A DNA stretch of 58,219 nt from Stagonosporopsis chrysanthemi (taxonomy: Eukaryota > Ascomycota > Dothideomycetes > Pleosporales > Didymellaceae), in contig JAFISE010000188.1 of assembly GCA_022560025.1 (NCBI GenBank), positions 1-58,219 on the forward strand, read 5' to 3'. The notes under the pieces are model-generated. The model had not been told where the DNA came from and searched no databases. It worked only from the letters and a program-made list of their open reading frames with translations. Both the position numbers and the translations under genes were made by a program. Shown one piece after another: positions 33,130 to 45,687 of this stretch (position 1 is the first letter of the stretch; every line of letters begins with the position of its first letter).

Positions 33130-34410
33130 ACAGAGTACTATACAATTCTTAGAAAAGTGTTTTAGCTTCTTATAGTTATAGTAAGCTTTTAGAGTTATAT
33201 TCTTTATAAGTATAAGTATATTAAAAGATTAGTAGAGTATAAGAGTACTCTAAGCAAAGTAAGTAAATTAGCTAAGAAAGAAGTAATCTTGTTAACTTGT
33301 TATAACAGAGCTTTGTTTTATATCTAACTAGTAGGTTCTTATTAATCTTAGAGGTTGCAAAATAGTATAAGTTAGTATAGTAAAGTTGTTTCTTCTTTCT
33401 ATATTGTAAGCAGTTAGGTATTCTACTATTTAAAAGACAAAGTTATACTATTACTACTTAAAGCCTAGATTAAGTACTTAAATACTTAGAGAGATCTTAG
33501 TCTATATATAGTAAAACTATTCTAATTAGAGTATTTTTTTATTAATAGCTATACTAAGAAAGTAGCTCTTAAATATAGAGAAAGCTTCTAATTTTTCTAT
33601 TTAGAGTTAATTAAAAGCTGTTTAGCTTTCTGCCTACTTGTTTCTAGTAACAAAGTATATCTTAAAGAGCGTAATTATCTCTTCTATAGTGTAAAAATAA
33701 TTTGTCTTATTATTAAAGAGGTACTAAGGTTCTAAGTATTCTTTAGCTAATCTAGATATATAACTCTAGACAAAGGCTATATAGGTATATACACTCTAAC
33801 AGTAGTCTATATTAATATTAAGTTAGTTCTAAATAAAGCTATACTATTACTAAAATATAGAGTTACTTCTATTTATAAGAACCTTAATATTAGAGTTTTT
33901 TTTAGAAAGCTTCTTATATACTATAAGTACTAAGCTAGCTTCTAATAGCTGCTTTATAGCAGATTAATATAGTACACTTATTAGTAGTGTTTTTGTTGTA
34001 AGTAGAGAGTAATCTGCTAGAGCAAGACTAGCACGTAACTAAGCAAGTTCCTACTGTAGTTAGGCTATCTCTTTTAAGAGATTATAGTAGAATAGCTCTA
34101 AATTAGATCTGTTGTTAGTAGAAGATAGTTGTACTAATACAAGGCTCTAGGGGCGTCTAGTCTCTAATTAGATCTAAGACTAAGTAGTAGGTCTTGTAGT
34201 AGTGCCTAATATTAAGATTGTATCTAAATTAAGTAAGTTATTAATAGTCGCTAAGTGTCTATCTTGTTGCAATCTAACATAGCTTTTCTAAAGTTAATCC
34301 TAGAGTAGTAAGTTATAGAAAGTTCTAAACCTATAGGCTTTAGTTGTTAAGAGATTTCTAGTATTCTAACTATTATATAAATAATTTAAAGACTTGTTTA
34401 GTTTAGGCAT
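33130..34410 (-). pseudogene. E1 gag remnant with zinc knuckle
   Basis: The frame opens at an ATG at 34410 (MPKLNKSLN...), 93 bp inside the 5' LTR. It ends near a CCHC-like knuckle at about 33145-33185, where the first two Cys codons now read TAT or TAC (Tyr). Many in-frame TAA/TAG interrupt it. It encoded the nucleocapsid/capsid polyprotein. Confidence 0.7.
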
Positions 34411-34502
34411 AATACTCTAGCTATACTTATACAAATAACTAAACAAATTGTAGCAATATTATTATAAGAGTATTACTAGCTAGAACAAGTTTTAAAGTAT
34501 AA

Positions 34503-34780
34503 TATAACAATATAGAATACTAAAAAAGTCTAAAATATATAGGTATCTGCTACAAAGTATATAGAAGCACTAAAATAAACTATAAGACTAGATCTTTATT
34601 TTTATAAGTCTTGTACAAAAGAATACTGTAAAACTATCTATCTAAAATCTATAGAGACTTCTTTTTTTATATCTAGAAGCTTAGAGAAGACTATACTAAA
34701 GAGTAGTTAAAAGACAGATCTAAGTTAGGTAGTTGTTAAGTAGTGTAAGGTAGGCTTAAAGAACTAGGCTTATTCTTATA
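34503..34780 (-). repeat. E1 5' LTR
   Basis: 278 bp; on the plus strand it begins TATAACAATATAG and ends TTATTCTTATA. Its terminal TG and CA have become TA, the expected RIP outcome. Confidence 0.85.
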
Positions 34781-37700
34781 GCTGTTTATAAGACTGCTTA
34801 AGATAACTTCTATTAGTTAGCCTATACCTTAGTAAGTATAGTACAGGTAGTAACTATATAGCTTAAAAAGGTGTTAGCTGCTAATATATTAATCTATTAG
34901 TACTATGTCTAGCCTATTACTAATTAAGTCTTAGTAGAAGTAATAAAGATACTTACTATATAAGTAAAGTCTCTATATAATAAAGTAGTAGAGCTAAAGT
35001 AGGTAGTAGTATCTCTGTAAGCTCTAGTAGTTAAGGCTTTATAGCAGAGCACTAGAAGCAAGGACCTAAAGAAGTTAGTGCTTAAAAAGGCATTAGCTAA
35101 TTTAAATACTCTCTTAGGTAATACTAGAGATAAAATAAGAAATATTAGTAAAGGTCTAGCCTAATTACTCTATATATAGTAGAGTAGAGTTTGTTTTATT
35201 CTCTTATTTAGGTTAAAAGAATTATAATATAGTACAATTTCTTTTATTTTCTTTAATACTAGGACATGTTTTATATTTAAACCTACTTGTCTAATTCTAA
35301 GGCCTTAATCTAGTAGAGTAACTACTTTAGAAGTCTTAAGAACTATAAATAACTATTATAGAATGCTTTTAGTTTGTAGAAGGCGTTTTTAAAGTTCTTA
35401 GCAGAGTACTAGGTTAGGTTAAGATTATGTCCTACCTAACTTATATAGTACTTTAAACACTATTTAAAGAGTTTACTTGCTAGTATCTTATACACTTTTT
35501 ATTCCTTCTTAGATTAGAATACCTAAGAGTTTTAAAGCTTCTTATTTAGGCAGAGAGTCTGCTAGATCTTTATAAAGTATATCTAGAGCAAAGACATTGT
35601 AAATTTATAAGCTAAAAGAAAGTTTTAAATATTTTAAATAACTAACTTACTTAAGAACCTAGAACAGACCTTCTTATAAGTTAAATAGCTTTTAGCTAGG
35701 TTAATCTACAGCTAAGTTCTTAGTTAACAAGTATACTTTATTACTTACTACCTAGTTAACTAGACTATAGTACTTATCTTTTGTAACTTTTATCTATAAC
35801 TGTGCCTTTTCTATATTTTTCTTTGCTACCTTCTAAGCTTAGTATATATAGGTTGCTAAAGTAAGTATGTCTTAGTAATTTAAGTTATTGTAAGAAGTTG
35901 TATCTGCATTAGATCTATTTTATTGCTAGCTCTATCTTAATTTACTTCTAAACAGTACCTAACAGAAAGTTATTCTAATACTAAAATAAGGTAAAGTAAG
36001 TAATATATAGTTAATAAGTAAGAGTAGTATAGACTAGTTATTTTAGTAGTATATTATAAACAGTTATAGCCTTTAGTTAATACACTAATTTATTATCTCT
36101 GTTAAGCTATTAATTTCTTTATAGTTAGTAGTAGAAAGTTTAACTTTAATACTAATAATCGAACAGAACTTAGACTAAGAACAGGATATAAACTAGAGTT
36201 TATAATTAGATACTATTAACTCTAGAGTATAGCTAAAACAATAAACCTATTAGATAAACAAAGAAGCTATTTCTTATATAGTTGTTGTCTTGTAGCATAG
36301 GATTATAGTTGCTTGTTATATTAAATAGTTAATAATAACAAGTATCTAATTATATCTAGCTTTATTCTTTAGAAAGTTCTAAAAATCTATATATAGGTAC
36401 TATATAAGTTAATTAGAGATAAGTAGTAGATATAAGTACTTGTAGAGTTATATCTGTTTTAGATAACTATAGTAATAAGAAATACTGTTTCTTATATATT
36501 GTTTATAGCTTGCTTCTATACTCTGCTAATAATACTATTAGAATAGTAGCTAGTAGGTTTTTTTAATACTTAGGTAAGTAGTAGATACTTAGTTATAAGC
36601 TTCTTAGATAAAGTGCGTACACAATAAAGAGTCTAAGGCTATATACAGCTAATCTTAATATAATAGTAGAATGTTATAGATTTAATAACTAGAGGCTAGA
36701 GATTTACACTCTCTTTTAAAGGCCTAGTAAATATATTGTAGCACAGCTTTAATTAGTTCTAAGAAGTCTAACTATATTTCTAGCTACAAGGTATAGATAA
36801 TATATACAAAGAAATATAATAGATAGAATTAATTAAGATTAGAGTTAATATAGTTATAAAGTTGTTAGAGACCTAATATTACCTAGGACTAATTATCTTC
36901 CTAAGCAGTCTTAAGGTTAGCTAGGTCTTGCTCTCTTTAAGTAAGGGTATTAGCTCTCTTATTATTCTTCTCTAGAGTGTACTTAATTTAGAAGCTAAAC
37001 AAAGTAAATACTTTTACTTACTTAGCTTGTTAGGTATTTAAGACTTTAGTAGTTATAAAATATTCTAAGGAACAGTAGTTAGAGTAGATATAGATCTAAC
37101 TTAGTATAGATATAAGTTCTGCTTACTACTTATTAAAAGCTTAGAGAATAGCAAAGAGTTCTTTGTTATAGATCTCTTAATCTAATTCTAAACTAGATAG
37201 CAATTAGCTATAGAATACTAAAGAAAACTAGCATCTATTAGAATGTTTCTAAGATATAACTCTTACAACTACTTTATTAGATATATTTGTCTCTAGCTTA
37301 GTTTTGTAGTCTAGGTTAAAGTATCATAGTATTAGAATAGCTAGTAAGCTTACTCTTAGCTTTTTAAAGCTATTATAACAATTTAGTATCTATATAAAGG
37401 CGTTTGCTAAGCTTTATAGTATAATTAAAAGTTTAGCTACTTTAGAAAATTTAGAGTTAAATTAGCAATAGAAGCTAGTAAAGCCTAGGAACAATTTTAT
37501 ACCTATAACAGTTGTTAGTAGCTTTTAATCTGTTAAAACCTATACTTTCTTAGAATAAACTCTACTACCTTTATTTATAAGTATATAGCTAAGGTACTAT
37601 ATATAAGTTGTATAGAATTTACTTTTCTTAATATTAACCTATAGGCCTGCAGAGTAAAGACATTCTAGAACCTTTTTAAAATACATCTAGCAAGTCTAAG

Positions 37701-37835
37701 CGTCTTTAGAGTAGATAAGAATATTATCTAGGCAAGCAATATAGAAGTTATTTAAGTAGTTAATTAGAATGTTGTTTATATAGTATTAGTACGTAGCAGA
37801 GCTATTATACAAACTAAATAGTAAGACTTTATTAT
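34781..37835 (-). mobile_element. E2 (Ty3/gypsy): middle part, 3' tail to reverse transcriptase
   Basis: E2 resumes here after E1 and runs, on the minus strand, from the 3' tail (34781-35190) through integrase (about 36150-36450) to the RT active-site motif near 37720, which reads Cys-Leu-Asp-Asn. It stops inside RT at about 37835. It lacks the MITE and so keeps its empty site. The rest of E2 reappears at 47660. Confidence 0.8.
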
Positions 37836-38092
37836 TATAATCTCTAAGAACACTAAACGTACAGAAACAATTACAAGGTAATATAGCATAGCTAACTTAT
37901 ATATGTTAAAGTATTATATATTAGCAATATTATAACAGTTGCTAGTTATTAGCTTAGCAGAAGCCTAAGCAATTACATAACATAATTAGGCTTAGTGCAA
38001 TTAGTGCAACTAGTAATTAGTCTAATTAATAATTACTACAATTAGTAGTCTAACACTACTAATTACTCTGTATATCTTCTTAGTATATAGCA
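37836..38092. other. Unassigned segment between E2 and E4
   Basis: About 257 bp match neither E2 nor the E4 LTR. They contain several copies of AATTAGT/ACTAATT-type short inverted words. This may be a fragment of another element. Confidence 0.4.
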
Positions 38093-38337
38093 ACGTAGAA
38101 ACACAACTATTAAAGTCTATATTTAACCTAAGTAATTACTTTTATTATTAGATCTTAACTTAACCTTTAAGCTAGACAGTCTACTCTGTACTACTTATTA
38201 TTACTCTTAGCTTTTAAGACAGATAGATTGTATCTGTACTTCTTACTACTAGCACTGTAAACCTTCTACTACTATATTTATCTCTAAAAACTAATTAACA
38301 ACTGCTTATAAGCTTTGCTTAAAGTACAACCTTAATA
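38093..38337 (+). repeat. E4 5' LTR
   Basis: 245 bp, collinear with 47415-47659 and with an inverted copy at 45297-45542. The 3' end reads CCTTAATA where the other copies have CC(C/T)TAACA. The exact 5' boundary is uncertain by a few bases. Confidence 0.75.
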
Positions 38338-39005
38338 TTTTAAATACTTATAAGATGTCTACTACTTTAGAATTTGTGCTACTCTTAGTAGCTCTTACTT
38401 ATCTAACTCTAGTTACAATAATATAAATATAGACAGTACTTTAACTCTTTCTAACAATATAAATATTACTAGGCCTAACTTCTATAAAGGTAGTTGCACT
38501 AAGTTAGAAGATTAGCTTATATAATAGGACTTCTACTTTATATTCTAAGGTAATAAGGTACTAGAAGACTAATATATTTCTTAAGTTACTAGCTATATAC
38601 GTAGCAGAGCTCTTGCGTAGATAAAGCTGTTCTTCTGCTGCTACTACAGTATAGAAGACTCTACTAATATTAATAAGTAGATAGAAGACTTTAAAATATT
38701 TAAGAGACAGATCTAACCTATGTTTAGAATATCTAATAAACTTATAATAGCTTAATACAATATCTAGCGTCTTTATTAAACTACTTTGTAGACTACGTAG
38801 CAGAGTTTTAGCAACTTGCTACGTTGACTAGATTTAACAACACTGCGCTTATAACACTGTTCTACTAGGGCCTTAAAGTAAGAGTTAAAAAGAAACTTAT
38901 GTGCTCTAGTGTAGTAATTAACACTATAAAATAACTAGCTACTAGAGTAACTAAAATTAATATACGTTTCTTTAAGCTTATAAAGAAACTTAGAAATAAT
39001 CTATA

Positions 39006-40860
39006 ATATATTAGATAAGCAAGTTAGCTAGGCAAGTAAGTTAGCTACTTTAATAAGTCGGCGCAGCTTTAAAGCTGCCTATTGCTATAGCTTTACTACA
39101 ACGTGCTCTATTATCTTATAATTAAGCTAATATTCTTCTTAGTTCTACTTTTCTTAATAGGCACTAGCTTAGTAGCTCTAGGCATACTACAGCAGTCTAT
39201 AACGTTCTAAAATCTATACTTAATAACTAATATACTAAGAAGCTTGCCTAATGTAATTACTAGCCTAACTTAAAGAAGCTTACTTAGCTAGAAGAAGAGG
39301 TAATAGTCTGCTATATACTTAATCTAGATGCACGCAGATTTGCGCCTAAATACGTAGCTATACACTAGATAGCTAATAAACTGCTAGCTATGCGCAGTGC
39401 AGGCTAGGTTAAGTAGAAGTAGCTAGCTAACTTTGTTAAGCGTACAGACAGTCTTAAGACGTGTTTTAATTAAGCATATAATAAGCAGAGAGCTCTATAC
39501 AAAGATCTTATACTAATTAAGAGCTAGTTTAAGCTTGTAAAGTAGACAAAAGCTAAGTATAGTATCTATAATAAGGACGTCTACAACTTTAACAAGGCTA
39601 GCTTTATACTAAGTAAGATTATAACACAGCTTGTTAGAACAGTATTAGAGAAGAAAAGTAGGCTAAAGTCTATCTAGCTAAGTAATTACAAGTAGGCAAC
39701 GCTAGTTGCTATAATTAACACTGCTAGCTAGTCTATCCTGCTGTTCCTAATCTTAACTAGCTAGTACTACCTCTTTGCTTACTACAAAGAAGTATTAATT
39801 CTATACAACTAAGTAATTATAGTTAGTAATAATAGACAGATAACTAAGTAGCTAGAGGTTAAGTAGCTAAAGCACTTTAATACTTACACAAAGGCTTATA
39901 TAGTAAAAGTGTATTACCTACTTATTTTTAATAGCTATAAGAGCTACTACTTTCTTTAATTTTAAGAGCTCTATAAAGAAAGTAATATCTATACACTCTG
40001 TATACTACTTTACTTATTTTATTTACTCTAGTCTCTTAATATTAGCTACTTCTTACTGCTTAAGTGCGTATATAGCTATAAGATTAATAGCTTAATCTAG
40101 TATTAGATTAACTATATTACTAAGCTTAAGTTTCTACTAGCTATTAAGGTAGTATACAATTAATTATTTATACTAGCTAATATATACGTAGCTTTTTAAG
40201 GCACTAGCCTTATTTTATATTAGCTAGACGTTATTCTCTTAAAGCTTAATGTGCAGCTATATATACTAACTCTACTAGCTGCTCTTATAGAAGCTCTCTA
40301 AGTAGTATATATACTAAGCAATGTATATAAGCTTAAAGCTTAATTAATACTAATATATAAACATGTCTATAAGTATAAGAGCTTATTACTAGTATTAATT
40401 ATTAAAGCAATTAACTAGCTTACAAAGAGCGCTAAGGTAATAATACTGTTAGCTAAGCTAATGTGTAATTAGATTACTAGTCTTAAGAAGGCAAATTAAG
40501 CAGCTTCTGCGCATAAGCAGTATAAGAGAAAGTATGTACAATACTAAAGAGTGCTAATAAAAAGAGCTAGCAAGGATATACTTGCTTAATATTAAGTTAA
40601 TTAGCAGATTGCTTGTAACAAGTGTTAGAGAAGAAAGTAATTAGGCATTAGCTGTTAGGCTCTTGCGCGCTGTACAAAGTACAAAGAGCAAGGCTATAAC
40701 TTATATATATGCAAGAAAGATAGCTTAGTTATAGCTTAGTCTACTTCTTTAATTTCTATATATTATAGCACTGTGTTGTTAAGTTATATAACTTTAGAGC
40801 TGCGCAGACTTAGTAAAGTAGCTAACCTGCTTGCTTAGCTAACTTGCTTATCTAACACGT
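39006..40860 (+). mobile_element. U1: pogo/Fot1-type DNA transposon in E4 gag
   Basis: This 1855-bp element is bounded by inverted repeats of about 55 bp whose least altered form begins ACGTGTTAGATAAG. It is flanked on both sides by TA (39004-39005 and 40861-40862), as in Tc1/mariner/pogo elements. Each terminus holds two copies of GCAAGTTAGCTA about 17 bp apart. It carries a transposase remnant on the plus strand. Its insertion splits E4 gag, so it is younger than E4. Confidence 0.9.
39130..40730 (+). pseudogene. Transposase remnant of U1 (DDE_1, pogo family)
   Basis: The plus frame shows an HTH region, a YNFNKASF stretch, then the second catalytic block at 39930-39947, reading Asn-Ser-Tyr-Lys-Ser-Tyr where DGHxSH is expected; each change is one RIP-type transition. 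The third block near 40026-40050 reads L-stop-S-L-N, again Asp to Asn. The C-terminus has a CxxC-x-H/Y-x-C style knuckle near 40670 (CTKCKEQGYN), common in fungal pogo transposases. It cannot be functional. Confidence 0.85.
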
Positions 40861-43800
40861 TATTCTCAAGCTTCTTAAGCACTACTAACTTAACTACAAA
40901 ACTAATAGAGAAATAACAATTATTATAGACAACAAGGTAGATGTTATACGTTTAATACTTTGTAAAGAGTCTATAACAGCACTAATAGTAGTTTCTATAG
41001 CTAGAAGGCAATAGACCTCTCTAACCTTAATAAAGGACTAAAAAAGTCGAATAAAAAAAACAAGAGTAGTTAAAAAAAAATAAGTCTTTAGTAACTTGTT
41101 ATGTATGTAGCAAAGTAGGACACTTTGCTAGAGACTGCTAAAGTAAGAACAAAGTAATACAGCAACTTAATATACTTACTAGCAAGAACACTAATAATAG
41201 TAAGTAAAAAGTACTTACTACAGACCTAGGACGCCTTATAGAAGACTCTAAATAGTTAGATTCTAGAGATAAGAAGTATATTACCCCTAATAAGAACTAT
41301 TACAATATACACAGCAAAGCTCCTATACTATATAACAAAGTGCTATCTGCACTTTGTTCTTATATTGTCTAACAAGTAGAAGAATATAGTAATTTTACAG
41401 AAGATAATATAGAAGAAACAGAGCGCAACACACACAAGGACAAGATAGAATAGTACTAATACTTAGACAATGTTGTAAAAGCTAAGAATTATTACAAAGA
41501 AAACTTAAAAGCACTTAAGAAATTTAAGAAACAGCTACAATACTTATAGCAATCTAATACTAAGTAGTATAAGCTTGTATAGAATATATAGGAAAAGAAT
41601 AAGTTTTAAAAGTAACTAGCTTATATATTATACTATAAGCCTGCTTATACTGTAAATAGAGGACTTGCACTAACACTATCTAGCACTGTAGAAAAGGTCT
41701 TTTAAGACATACAAAATAAAAAGTACTATTAGTTACTATAAGTGTACTGCTACTATAACTACTATAAAGCTTATAAAGAAGAAAAGCTAAAAGCAAAGTA
41801 GTTTCTGTTAAAGAAAAACAGATACTACTAACTATAGTTTTAATGTCTATAAACAAGATATACAGAATACTTCTAGAACAAACGCTATATATATTACTTT
41901 CTTAGTACTATAGATATTAATAAAATCTTAATAATACACTTAGTACACAACAAAGAATATAATAGCAATAATTAGGCTAAATGCCTTAATCCTAAATATA
42001 CAATGTATTTTAGCCTAAAAGAGATTTAAAGCTTTGCTATATATAAAAAGTCTTTTTTAGACAAATAACTAGATACTACAAAGAGTAACACTAGAGAGTA
42101 TGCTATATTAATAATTTACAGAGGTCTAGAGATTAATATAACAATACCTTTAATACCTTTTTCTTTATCTAGATTTTTATTATACTAAATAGCTAATAGA
42201 TAACAGTAATAGTAGACTTAAGAGTATAAAGAAATTATATGTCTTAATATGCTATTAATTATGCAGGTATAACTAAGCAAAGAAAGAAAGAACTATACTC
42301 TTTATAAGTTTTTAATAGAGAACTAATACTAAGAAAATTAGTAGCAACCTATAAAGTAGTACTATAGTCTCTTAAGATATAGAACTACTATAAGCAGATA
42401 ACCTTAGACGTTCTAAGAATAGCTGCTTATAATATTATATTAAGATTGCCTTAGTTATAAAAGTATAATCTACTAATAGATTAAAAGTACAACAAGCTTT
42501 TATTAGAGCACTGTAACTACAGTATAATACAGCTAGATCCTGCGCAGCTAATAATGTAGCTAGCAGATAAGAAAGAGATTAATAATATCTCTTTAACTAA
42601 GATATACTAAGATAGAGTAGTTAACTACACAGAGACTAACTAGCTTCTAGCTTACAAAGTAATAGTTAAAGAGAAAAGTATACCTTTTACTATCTCTAAC
42701 ATGTATAGATAGTATACACAGATATTTAAAGAAGAGCTTATAGTAAAAGCCCTGCCTAAGTATAAGCTCTAGGATTACAAGATTAAGCTCTAGGAAAGAA
42801 AGCAACTAACTTTTAAGCTACTATACTAGTTATTAGAGATAAAACTTAATATATTATATAAATATATTAAAGAGAACCTTAAGAAGAGATTTATTACATA
42901 ATTAGAATTACCTGCAGAGTACTTTATTATATCTGTACCTAAGAAAGATAGTAAGCTAAAACCTTGTATTAACTTTAGAAAGCTTAATAACACTACAATT
43001 AAGAATTAATACTCTTTGCCTAATATTATAAAGTTAAAGAACTAATTACAAAGAGCTTAGTACTTTACTGCGTTAGAATTAAGAAGAGTGTATAACTTTA
43101 TCTATATAAAGGAAGGCAAAGAATAAAAGACAATATTTAGAACATAATATAGACTCTATAAGTACTTTGTTATGCTGCTTAGTCTAATAAACGCACTAGC
43201 TACGTGCTAGGAGTTAATTAACAACGTTCTTAGAGCACACCTTAACAGGACAGTAGTAGTATACCTAAACAATATCTTAGTGTACTTAAAAACACTAGAA
43301 GAGTATATACAACATGTTACTAAAGTGCTAGAATACTTAAAGCAAGCAGACCTCTAATTAGAACCTAAGAAGTGTAAATAGCACAAAGAAAAAGTAGAAT
43401 TTCTAAGGTTTGCTATAAGACAGTATAGAGTAAAGATAAGCAATACTAAGAAAAATATAGTAAAGAATTAGCTTACTCTAATAATAGTTAAGAAGATTTA
43501 AGAATTCTTTAAGTTTATTAACCTTAACAGACGCTTTATTAAAGATTACTCTAAGAAGGCCTTGCTGCTTACAAAGCTAATATAGAAAGACACACTCTTT
43601 GTATAGAGAAAGAAACAAGATAACGTATTTAAGTCTCTATAATAGGTATATAGTAACTCTTTAACACTAATTATATTTAAAAGTAATAAGCCTATGTAAC
43701 TAGAAATAAACATCTTAGATTTAGCATTAGGAGCATGCATTACGCAAAAAAAGATAGATAATAGCACCTAATTACCTATTACTTATACAAGTTCTTAGGA

Positions 43801-44454
43801 CTAGAAGAATAATACAATATATATAATAAGAAACTACTAGCAATTGTCTTATCTCTAGAATATTAGCAAGTATATACAGAAAGCTGTTTAGAACTTATAA
43901 TCTATACTAATTACAAGAACCTAGTACACTTTACTACTACTAAGGTATTATATAAGCAACAAGTTAGATAGTTAGAAATACTAGGTTAGTACAAATTTAC
44001 GATATTCTACACTCTAGGTAAAGACAATAGCAGAGTAGACGCTCTTAGCTGCTAATACAATCTTGCAGGCAAAAAGACAATTAATAAAGCTACTATTCTA
44101 AGAATTAACAAAGATAGATCTCTAAGACTATTATAGTAGCTTAATCTAATTATATAAGTTTAGAAAGAACAATATATACTAATATAAGTACTAGACAAAC
44201 TATAGACAAAGATTATAGTAGATTACTATAACAACATGCTTTATAGGCACTTAGAAATTATATATACTATAGAACTTATTAGACAATACTATAAGTTCTC
44301 TAATATAAAGGATAAGGTTACTAAGTATATTAAGAACTATATTACTTGTTAATAGAATAAGTATAGTATATATATAAAATATAGAGAGATACAAGTAATA
44401 AAGCTACTAACAGCACTTTAGATAAATATTATAAGAGATTTTGTTACACAGCTA

Positions 44455-45687
44455 ACGTGTTAAATAAGCAAGTTAGCTAGGCAAGCAAGTTAGCTAGTTT
44501 ACTAAGTCTGCGCAGCTCTAGAGTAATATAACTTAATAACATAGTGCTATAATATATAGAAATTAAGAAAGTAGACTAATATATATTATAAGTAAGTAAC
44601 GCGTAAAAGTAAGCAATATACTCTACTAACTTTATACACCTCTCTTATCTAAATTTATAATAGCTCTACGCAATATTACTTAATTACTCTTAAATAAAGT
44701 AGATATACAGCTTGCTATCTTATCTATTAATACTTAACAAATCTAGAGCAATTGTCTTACTACAGCAATGTACAACGTAGCTAAAGCAACGCTCTGCTAC
44801 TAACGCGCTAGGATACTTGCCTAACACAATTGCTAACCTAACTTAAAAAAGCTTACTAAGGTAGAGAAAGAAGTAATTATTAGACATATACTTAACTTAG
44901 ATTCTTATAGATTTGCGCCTATGTATAAAGCTGTACGTAATATAGCTAATAAACTACTTGCTACGCACAGTACTAGTTAAGTTAGTATCTACTAGCTATA
45001 TAACTTTGTTAAGTATATAGACAGTCTTAAGACATATTTTAATTAAGTGTATAATAAGTAGCAAGCTCTATACAAGGATCTAGTTCTAATTAAGAGCTAG
45101 TTTAAGCTTATAGAAGAAACAAAGGCTAAGTACAGTATCTATAATAATAATGTCTATAATTTTAACAAGGCTAGCTTTATAATAGGTAAGATTATAACTT
45201 AGCTTGTTATAACAAGATTAGAAAAAAGAAGTAGGCTAAAGAGTATTTAGTCTAGCAACTATAAATAGGTAATAGTAATTACTACTATTAACACTGTGTT
45301 AAGGTTGTACTTTAAGCAAGGCTTGTAAGCACTATTTAATTAGTTCTTAGAGATAAATACAGTAATAGGAGGCTAAAGAGATTTGTAGTAAAGAGTATAG
45401 ATATAATCTATCTGTCTTAAAGGCAAAGGTAATAATAAGTAGTATAGAGTAAACTGTCTAGCTTAAAGGTTAGAGTTAAGATCTAATAACTTAGATTGTT
45501 ACTTAGGTTAAATATAAACTATAAGAGTCTGTATTCCTACTAAAGTAGAGGCAAGAAGGATATTAGCTTAATTATAAGACAATAGAGCACGTTGTAGTAG
45601 AGCTATAGTAACAGGCAGCTTTAAAGCTGCGCAGACTTAGTAGAGTAGCTAACTTGCTTACTTAGCTAACTTGCTTATCTAACATAT
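44455..45687. mobile_element. U2: composite pogo-type remnant in E4 integrase
   Basis: This 1233-bp insert has the same inverted termini as U1 and is flanked by TA (44453-44454 and 45688-45689). Its left end matches the right end of U1 and vice versa, as for an inverted copy, yet the transposase N-terminal half inside (about 44680-45290) reads on the plus strand. An inverted E4-type LTR (45297-45542) joins that fragment to the right end. It is thus a rearranged composite, not a simple deletion derivative. Confidence 0.75.
45297..45542 (-). repeat. Inverted E4-family LTR inside U2
   Basis: 246 bp running TGTTAAGG to CCTACTA on the plus strand, the reverse complement of the E4 LTRs. No matching flanking duplication is visible (CACTG against AAGTA). 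Confidence 0.75.

Larger units (their letters stand above)
27113..34780 (-). mobile_element. E1: complete Ty3/gypsy LTR retrotransposon nested in E2
   Basis: This 7668-bp element lies on the minus strand: 5' LTR 34503-34780, gag, zinc knuckle, reverse transcriptase, RNase H, integrase, 3' tail, 3' LTR 27113-27390. It is flanked by a perfect 5-bp target duplication GCTGT (27108-27112 and 34781-34785). The uninterrupted sequence is visible in E1's own equivalent region near 28213. The LTRs differ almost only by C/T and G/A, as RIP produces. It contains a 434-bp MITE. No frame is intact. Confidence 0.88.
38357..41150 (+). pseudogene. E4 gag remnant, split by a pogo element
   Basis: An ATG at 38357 opens a gag frame whose capsid part (about 38740-39003) resembles retrotransposon gag, with a stretch like LTRFNNTALITLFYQGLK. 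It is interrupted at 39006 by U1 and resumes at 40863. The CCHC zinc knuckle at 41097-41138 is intact (C-x2-C-x4-H-x4-C, starting CYVCSKVGHF) although the codon right after it is TAA. Confidence 0.8.

Noticed and set aside
43546..43767. 73-codon minus-strand frame in the AT-rich block
   Set aside because: It lies antisense to the RT/RNase H part of E4 and is a chance opening in TA-rich DNA.
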